DNA of 64,000 bases, taken from NCBI RefSeq assembly GCF_030272615.1, contig NC_081414.1, forward strand, positions 341,794,717 to 341,858,716. Reading direction: 5' to 3'. The notes below the pieces were generated by a model that worked only from the letters and a program-made list of their open reading frames with translations, searched no databases and was not told where the DNA came from. Origin of the DNA: Cryptomeria japonica. Its lineage: Eukaryota; Streptophyta; Pinopsida; Cupressales; Cupressaceae. Each line of letters opens with the position of its first letter. The stretch's first letter is position 1. Below, one piece after another: positions 58,340-64,000 of the stretch. The position numbers were made by a program, and so were the translations under genes.

Positions 58340-59674
58340 ATGAGTTGCAGAGAGATTTCACATAGGTTTGTAGAATCTGAAGAAGCCCTTGGTGAACTAA
58401 AGGTCAAGTACAAAGCTTCATTGGCTAAGAGAAGAGAGTTGGCTAAATAGTTGTTGGAGCTCAGTGAAAATAATTCATTTGAGGAAGAAACCATTGATGC
58501 CTTGTCTAATAACATGGAAAAGGTGAATAATGAAAAGACAAATCCGACGAGAGAGTTGGAAGCCCTTACTATCAGGACGAGCCAAGAGATGGAAGCCAGG
58601 AGGGTAGCTGAAGACAAAATAAAGAAGCATGAGATCTTTAAGCTAAACTAGGAGATTGGTACCCTACATGTACATCTTTGTGAGGAAAAAGAGGAAGAAG
58701 AGGAAATACAAGCTAATTTTGACATGGATATATCTCTTAGAGAAAGTCTCACAAAGAAGAATGAGGATCTTACCAAGGATTTGGCTAATACAAATGAGTT
58801 ACTAGCTAAATTCAACAAGAGCACTGCTATGCTTGATGAGCAGATTTAGGCACAAAGGTAGAAAGGAGATACACATGGCTTGGGATACACAAAATTTGAA
58901 CAAGGAGAACCATATAGCAGTAAGGACACCATGCATGAATCCAAATATACACCAAAGACCAAGAAGAACACCAGTAAGAGAACCTACAAACCAATATTTT
59001 TTAACTTGCATAAGGTAGGTCGTACTACAAATGTTTGTAGAAGTAGATCCAGTACTTTTGATGGATATAAACCTAATGCATATGAAGGATATAAGCCTAG
59101 TTCATTTTATGGATATAGACATAATGCATATGAAGAATATAATCCTAGTTCTTTTGATGGATATCACTTCAATTGCAACAAGTATGGGCATAGATCTATT
59201 GAGTGTAGGTCAAGAGTAAAAAATCAAAGATCTTACATGGATCGAAGGTCTTATGGTGAATGTCAGAGAGCTTACAATGACCAAAGGAACCCTACTTGGC
59301 AGAGACCTTATGTGAACCGGTCTAGTCCATATGAAATGGAGAATAGATGGAATATGACATGTTCAATTTGTCACAACTATGGTCATGTGGCTATGAATTT
59401 CTAGAGAAGAACTGATAGAGGCAATGAATGACCCTAGAGAGCATCTAGAATGTCATGTTTCCACTGTCACAAATTGAGACACGTTGCAAGGTTTTATAGA
59501 GTTAGAATGAACCAAACGATTAATCACTCTATTGACCAAAAAGGAAAGAAGAAGGTAGATGTGGAAGAAACCAGAAGTGAGATGAATAATATATGGAGGA
59601 AGAAAAGTGAGGAGAAACTGTCAGAGGACTCCAATTCTTCACTTGGTGTGGAGAATCCCTCACTCAAAAACTAA
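58340..59674 (+). pseudogene. Copia gag with coiled coil and three damaged zinc knuckles
   Basis: One frame runs from ATG 58340 with several in-frame stops (58448, 58649, about 58846, 59403 and others). The first half is Glu/Lys-rich and probably coiled coil (ELKVKYKASLAKRRELAK; EARRVAEDKIKKHE). The second half has Tyr-Asn-Pro-Ser repeats (FDGYKPNAYEGYKPSSF). It then has three knuckle-like motifs: HFNCNKYGHRSIEC (first Cys is His), CSICHNYGHVAMNF (last Cys lost) and CFHCHKLRHVARFY (last Cys is Tyr). This architecture fits the large coiled-coil gag of long-LTR plant Copia elements. It ends at 59674, followed by an A/G-rich stretch. No protease was found downstream. Confidence 0.75.
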
Positions 59675-59811
59675 GCTATGTATGAAGCTTAGGGGGAGCA
59701 TATTGTCAAATCCATTTTTGGACCCCCTAAATGGTGTATGTTGATAGAAGACTGTGAAGATTTGAGAAAAAGTGAACCGGTAGAAGAGCATTCAGACCAA
59801 AAACTCTAGTT

Positions 59812-61544
59812 GTGAAGAATTCTAATGCTTTCAACAAGTTTAAGGCATTCAAAGTCTTAGTGGAGAAAGAAACTGGTAAGAACATAAAGTGTCTGAGATC
59901 TGACTAAGGTGGAGAATTCACATCAGCTGAATTTGTGAGATACTGTTATGAGAATAGAATCAAGAGACAACTATCTGCACCAAGGACACCACGGAAAAAT
60001 GGGATTATAGAAAGGAGGAATCAGACCATAGTTGAAGCAACAAGAACAATGTTGATACAAGGGGATGTACCTAAAATGTTTTGGAGAGAAGCAGTCAACA
60101 CTGTTGTATACACAATGAACCAAATATTGGTCAAGAAAGGTAGTGACCAAAATCCTTATGAATTATGGTATGGTCATACTCCTAATGTTAGTCATTTCAA
60201 AGTCTTTGGCAACATGTGTTACATAAAGAGAGATAAGTATACCAGTAAGTTTGATCCTAAAAGTGATGAAGGAACTTTTCTTGGGTATTCAACTAAGAGA
60301 AAAGCATTCAAGTGCTTTAACAAAAGAACCAAGAAGATCGTGGAAAGTATTAATGTGAAATTTTATGAGTATTCTGACAAATCTGATGATACCAACAAGT
60401 CTGATGTAGTAGATGAACAAAAGCTAGTAATCATTAAACCAAAAGTTCAAAATGATGCTGAGTAGAATAGTGTAGAGGATGTTGCTCAACCGGTGGATGA
60501 AGAAGAAGAAGAAGAATATGAAGAGGCTTATACATTGGAACTGATTATACCTAGATATGTAAAGTTGAATAACTCTACAGATCAGATAATTGGAGATAGG
60601 AATGCTCGAGTACAAACAAGAAGAAAGATCAGAGAAAGAACTTGTTTGATTTCCACAATTAAACCTAAGACAGTAATGGAAGCTCTCAATGATGATGATT
60701 GGATAAAGGCTATGAATGAGGAGCCTGATCAAATAGAGAAGAAAAACATTTGGTCAATTGTCCCTAGAGCAACTAATAAAAATGTGATTGGTACTAAGTG
60801 GGTGTTCAGGAAGAAATTGAATGAAGATGGTGAAGTGGTTAGGAACAAGGCTAGACTAGTTTGTAAAGGATATGCACAAGAAGAAGGTGAGGATTATGGA
60901 GAAGCCTTTGCATCGGTTGCTAGAATTGAAGGAGTAAGAATGTTACTTGCATTTGTAGCATTCAAAGGATTCAAGGTATATCAAGTGGATGTCAAGTCTG
61001 CATTTTTTAATGGAATTCTAGAAGAAGAGGTTTACATTGAACAACCAGATGGGTTTGCATTGACTGAAGACAAGGACATGGTGTGCAAACTTCATAAAGC
61101 TTTATATGGGTTAAAGCAAGCTCCAAGGGCATGGTATGAGAGAATCCATTCACACTTGATAAAGATTGGATTTCAAAGAAACAGTGAGGACAACAACATT
61201 TACTTGAAGACAAAAGGAGACAAGTTATTGATTGAAGAAGTGTCTGTAGATGATATCATATTTGGAGGAGATGATGACACGAGTTTAAATTTTGCAGAAG
61301 AAATGGAAAAGAAATTTGAAATGTCTTTGAAGGTGAAATCAAAATTTTCATTGGTTCGTAGGTCCAACATATGAAAGGAGGAAGCTTTATCAGCTAGTCT
61401 AAATATGTTAAGGAGTTATTGAAAATCTTTGAAATAGAAGACTCTAAATCGGTTGGAACCCCTATGCTTATTGGTTGCAGATTATTCAAGGAAGATGATT
61501 CAGATCCAGTGGATGAAATTGAGTATAGATCAATTATTGGTAAA
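59812..61544 (+). pseudogene. Copia pol fragment: integrase core to reverse transcriptase
   Basis: Frame 1 begins inside the integrase core (FNKFKAFKVLVEKETGKNIK; LRSD*GGEFTS; NGIIERRNQTIVEATRTML), so protease and the integrase zinc finger are missing. It runs through VFGNMCYIKRDKYTSKFDPK to reverse transcriptase ([34 protein letters not shown]), where YVDD reads SVDD. Premature stops are at 59905 (TAA) and 60463 (TAG). A one-base loss near 61340 shifts the frame. Coding ends abruptly at EYRSIIG at 61544, where another LTR begins. It is similar to the nested Copia pol at 21872-26116. Confidence 0.85.
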
Positions 61545-62483
61545 TGTTGACTCTAAATTTTGCTTTGGGGATGAACAACCTTATGGGAAATTCAGTGTTG
61601 GGGAACCAAATTACGCAAGGAAACACTAAATGACCTTTGGGATTGAGAAGCCAGCTCTTCCTTGGGGTTCTGAGGAAAGGGAAAGGAGCCAAATACATTT
61701 TAAAAAAAGAGATGCTAAAATATCTAGGCGATACGCTGGATCATTAAGAGACAATGAACTAACAGAAATTAAGAAACATACATAACTTCTATAAGTCCAT
61801 TCGATAATCCACAAATCCGGATCAAGAACATAATCAAAAGCTACAACCAAATTTATTTGAAAACATAAGGGAAACATTCATCACGCATTCACAAGATAAC
61901 AAGTATAGAAACATAGTTTAATCAGTGAAGTCTTGGATAGATATATTCCCAAAGTTTATCAAAATTTTCAATAATAATAGAACAGAAAACACTATTAATA
62001 GTAGGCCAAAAGAGACATCATAAAGGCCATAGGCACAATCTGAATAATCTTCTTATAGCAAGACCAAAATAGTTTTTAAGGCTAGAAACAAAAGAAAACT
62101 CCTACTTAGCAAACCGAACTGTTCCTTTCTTTTCTATGTTCTCCAAAAACCTCTCCCTCTTTTTTCTTTTTTTTTTGGCAAAGAAGAACACTGCATTTAA
62201 ATAGGCCACCGCTCCTAAAAATAGCTTCCCTAAAAGCCAAAAATGGCACAACCCCATTTGAACAGAAAAACACGACGTGTCACTACAGAGGCTGCACCTA
62301 GCAAAACAAACCCTGCAACTTGACTTTCCACCCGCAATGGATTGGAGGTTACCAAGAACTGAAAAGATTCTACTAGAAGAGAAAGGACTGTGGAAAAGGG
62401 CATAGCCGCAAGAAACTGCTCGCATACTGCGCTAACAAGTGGGCCTGCCTAGAAGAATAGTTAGCAAGCATTACCATTTGTCA
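61545..62483 (-). repeat. 3' LTR of a minus-strand element leaving the window
   Basis: It interrupts the Copia reverse transcriptase exactly at 61544. Read on the minus strand it starts TGACAAATGG after a G-rich polypurine tract and ends GAGTCAACA. It has TATTTAAATGC (near 62195) and AATAAA (near 61855) in promoter-then-polyadenylation order. The partner LTR lies beyond 64000, so the boundary is not confirmed by a second copy. Confidence 0.6.
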
Positions 62484-62496
62484 CCCCCGCGTTGCT
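62484..62496 (-). other. Polypurine tract candidate
   Basis: On the minus strand, AGCAACGCGGGGG abuts the LTR start TGACAAATGG. Confidence 0.5.
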
Positions 62497-64000
62497 TCAA
62501 AAATTAGAAGCCAAAGACATAACGAGAGAGCAACACCGAGCCACCAAGTGTCTCACGTGCTCTGCCCTGCTGGCTAAAAAAATGATCACAATCAGGCCCG
62601 CCAAAAAACTTACATTGGGGGAAAATAAAAATGAACATTTCGTGGTGACTATCATGGGCAATTCTACCTGCAGAATAGAAGAACCCAAAATTACTGGTTT
62701 CACAGACCATACCTCAGGCCACAACAAGATGGAAAAGATCAAACGCTTGCTGCAAAGGCAACCACTCGTCTTCAGAGAGTGTAACTTATGCTTCCAAATC
62801 TTGGAATTATTGCTCCAAGCAAATTACTTCATCCAAGGGCAGTGGTATAGGCTTTTCTTGGACCTGGTTCAGGAAGGCAAAGAGCTGGGCTAGGGGATGG
62901 AAAAGGCATTCTACCTCATTTACTAAATAGGGCTTCTCAGCCATGATAGGAAAATTCTATCCTGTTACACATTCTCGATTTGCTGCAATACCTGCTCAAT
63001 CTGTAGCATAGAACCATCCACAGGGAAAGGAGAAGGTAAGCCTAGAGAAAAAATTTTCTTGACATGCCATTTAATGTCTGGTACTGAAAATTGCAAAGGC
63101 GCCAGAGCAGCTGACACCTACATAATTATCCTATGGTAGTTTATGAAGACATTAGTTTTTTTGATTAATTGTCAGCAATTTGCAATCCCTTTCTCCCTAA
63201 GCTACTTCTCTTAAGCTGAATAAAGAAACTGAATAAGATTCTGGGCTATTGGGAACTTCAGACTGATGATAAGCATAGAATTATTAATAAGGTGCCTAGC
63301 CTCGACACAAAGGAACTGTGCATCATTGAGAAATCTTAACACCGGCTGCAAGGATGGGCAGTACTGCTTTACTTTTTCCCAATGGGAAACATACAACTCT
63401 GTTAGCATGGTAGAGAAGTCTGGAGCAATCGACTGTAGGGGTGGGAGATTCATCAATCAAGATATCTCATTATCTTTCCCAATTGTCTCCTGCTGGAGCT
63501 ACTGGAATTTGCTTTTCTCAATAGCCACTTGATTTTCTAAGGCTAAGATTTTTGTCTCCCTAGTCCTGACGATCTATTGCAACTGCAATGTATGATTCTG
63601 CTCCTGCTACAGAAGAGTCTCCAATTCTGAAACGCGTTTGCTGGATTGTTCGAGACTAGTTTCTCTCGCTTTCAACTCAGCTTTGAAATTCATCCTCTCA
63701 TCTGACTGTGATACCTGGGCTTCACTCAATTGATGGGCATAACCTTCTTTGAAAAGGATTTCTTCACGCAATTGCATTTGAACTTGGGCAACATCCCTGG
63801 AAGCAGTTTTCAATCATTGTATCTCAGAGTCTTTATCTTATAATTCCTTTAGGGTTATATTCTTGTCACTTCTTGACCTTTTAGCTAGGAACTTACACTA
63901 TTAAGGGCTGACTGCAACTTTCCTTTCTCTGAATTAGCTTGAGTTAGCAAGCTCTACAGACGATTGATCTCTGATACCCGAGCCTTATCTTCCTTCTTTT
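62497..64000 (-). pseudogene. Unidentified coiled-coil reading frame, decayed, runs off the edge
   Basis: The minus-strand frame is readable over most of 63813-62500, with stops (for example at 63601, 63211 and further on). Near 63820 it joins a neighbouring frame that begins ARVSEINRL and continues to the edge. The N-terminal part is Glu/Gln/Lys-rich and looks coiled coil (REEILFKEGYAHQLSEAQVS; SLEQSSKRVSELETLL). It is followed by a more globular stretch (SIAPDFSTMLTELYVSHWEK; SLQPVLRFLNDAQFLCVEAR; VPDIKWHVKKIFSLGLPSPF). I do not recognise the family. Its place just inside the 3' LTR suggests an extra frame downstream of pol, or the coding part of a non-autonomous element. A host-gene fragment is also possible. 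Confidence 0.5.

Overview
The window looks like intergenic DNA from a seed plant with a large, repeat-rich genome. The evidence is layered Ty1/Copia and Ty3/Gypsy LTR retrotransposons, long simple-sequence tracts, decayed reading frames and no convincing host gene in 64 kb. A gymnosperm is my best guess, but that is inference from element types and the absence of genes. Nothing suggests a bacterium, organelle or virus particle genome.

Layout. 1-3.7 kb: AT-rich debris with a possible Copia LTR boundary. 3.7-4.5 kb: a compound TA/CA/TG/GA microsatellite. 5.4-9.1 kb: a plus-strand Gypsy remnant with gag end, aspartic protease, linker, polypurine tract (PPT) and 3' LTR, but no reverse transcriptase. 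11.6-12.2 kb: four copies of a 147-bp tandem repeat. 13.8-56.8 kb: one large composite. It begins with a unique arm followed by a CT-rich tract. It ends with a GA-rich tract followed by the inverted copy of the same arm. Its core is a 20-mer minisatellite that switches orientation. I read this as an old Foldback-like inverted-repeat locus into which retrotransposons inserted.

Insertions in the composite: (i) a Gypsy element at 15464-33948, minus strand, target duplication TTACC, carrying a captured plant-mobile-domain gene in antisense; (ii) a Copia element at 20505-27242, minus strand, duplication GATTT, inside that Gypsy; (iii) a Copia element at 34589-40707, minus strand; (iv) a solo LTR at 44913-53398, duplication TCATA, in the minisatellite; (v) a Copia element at 45715-52642, plus strand, inside the solo LTR. 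Most boundaries are supported by TG...CA ends, target duplications, tRNA primer binding sites (PBS) and polypurine tracts.

56.9-61.5 kb: the 5' LTR, gag and partial pol of another Copia, cut at 61544 by a further LTR (61545-62483). That LTR belongs to a minus-strand element running off the right edge and carrying an unidentified coiled-coil reading frame.

No element is intact. All have nonsense codons, and several have lost catalytic residues of integrase or reverse transcriptase. Many stops fit C-to-T (or G-to-A) decay, as expected for methylated, silenced retrotransposons. Coordinates of element ends come from reading the sequence by eye. Lineage names are inference from motifs.
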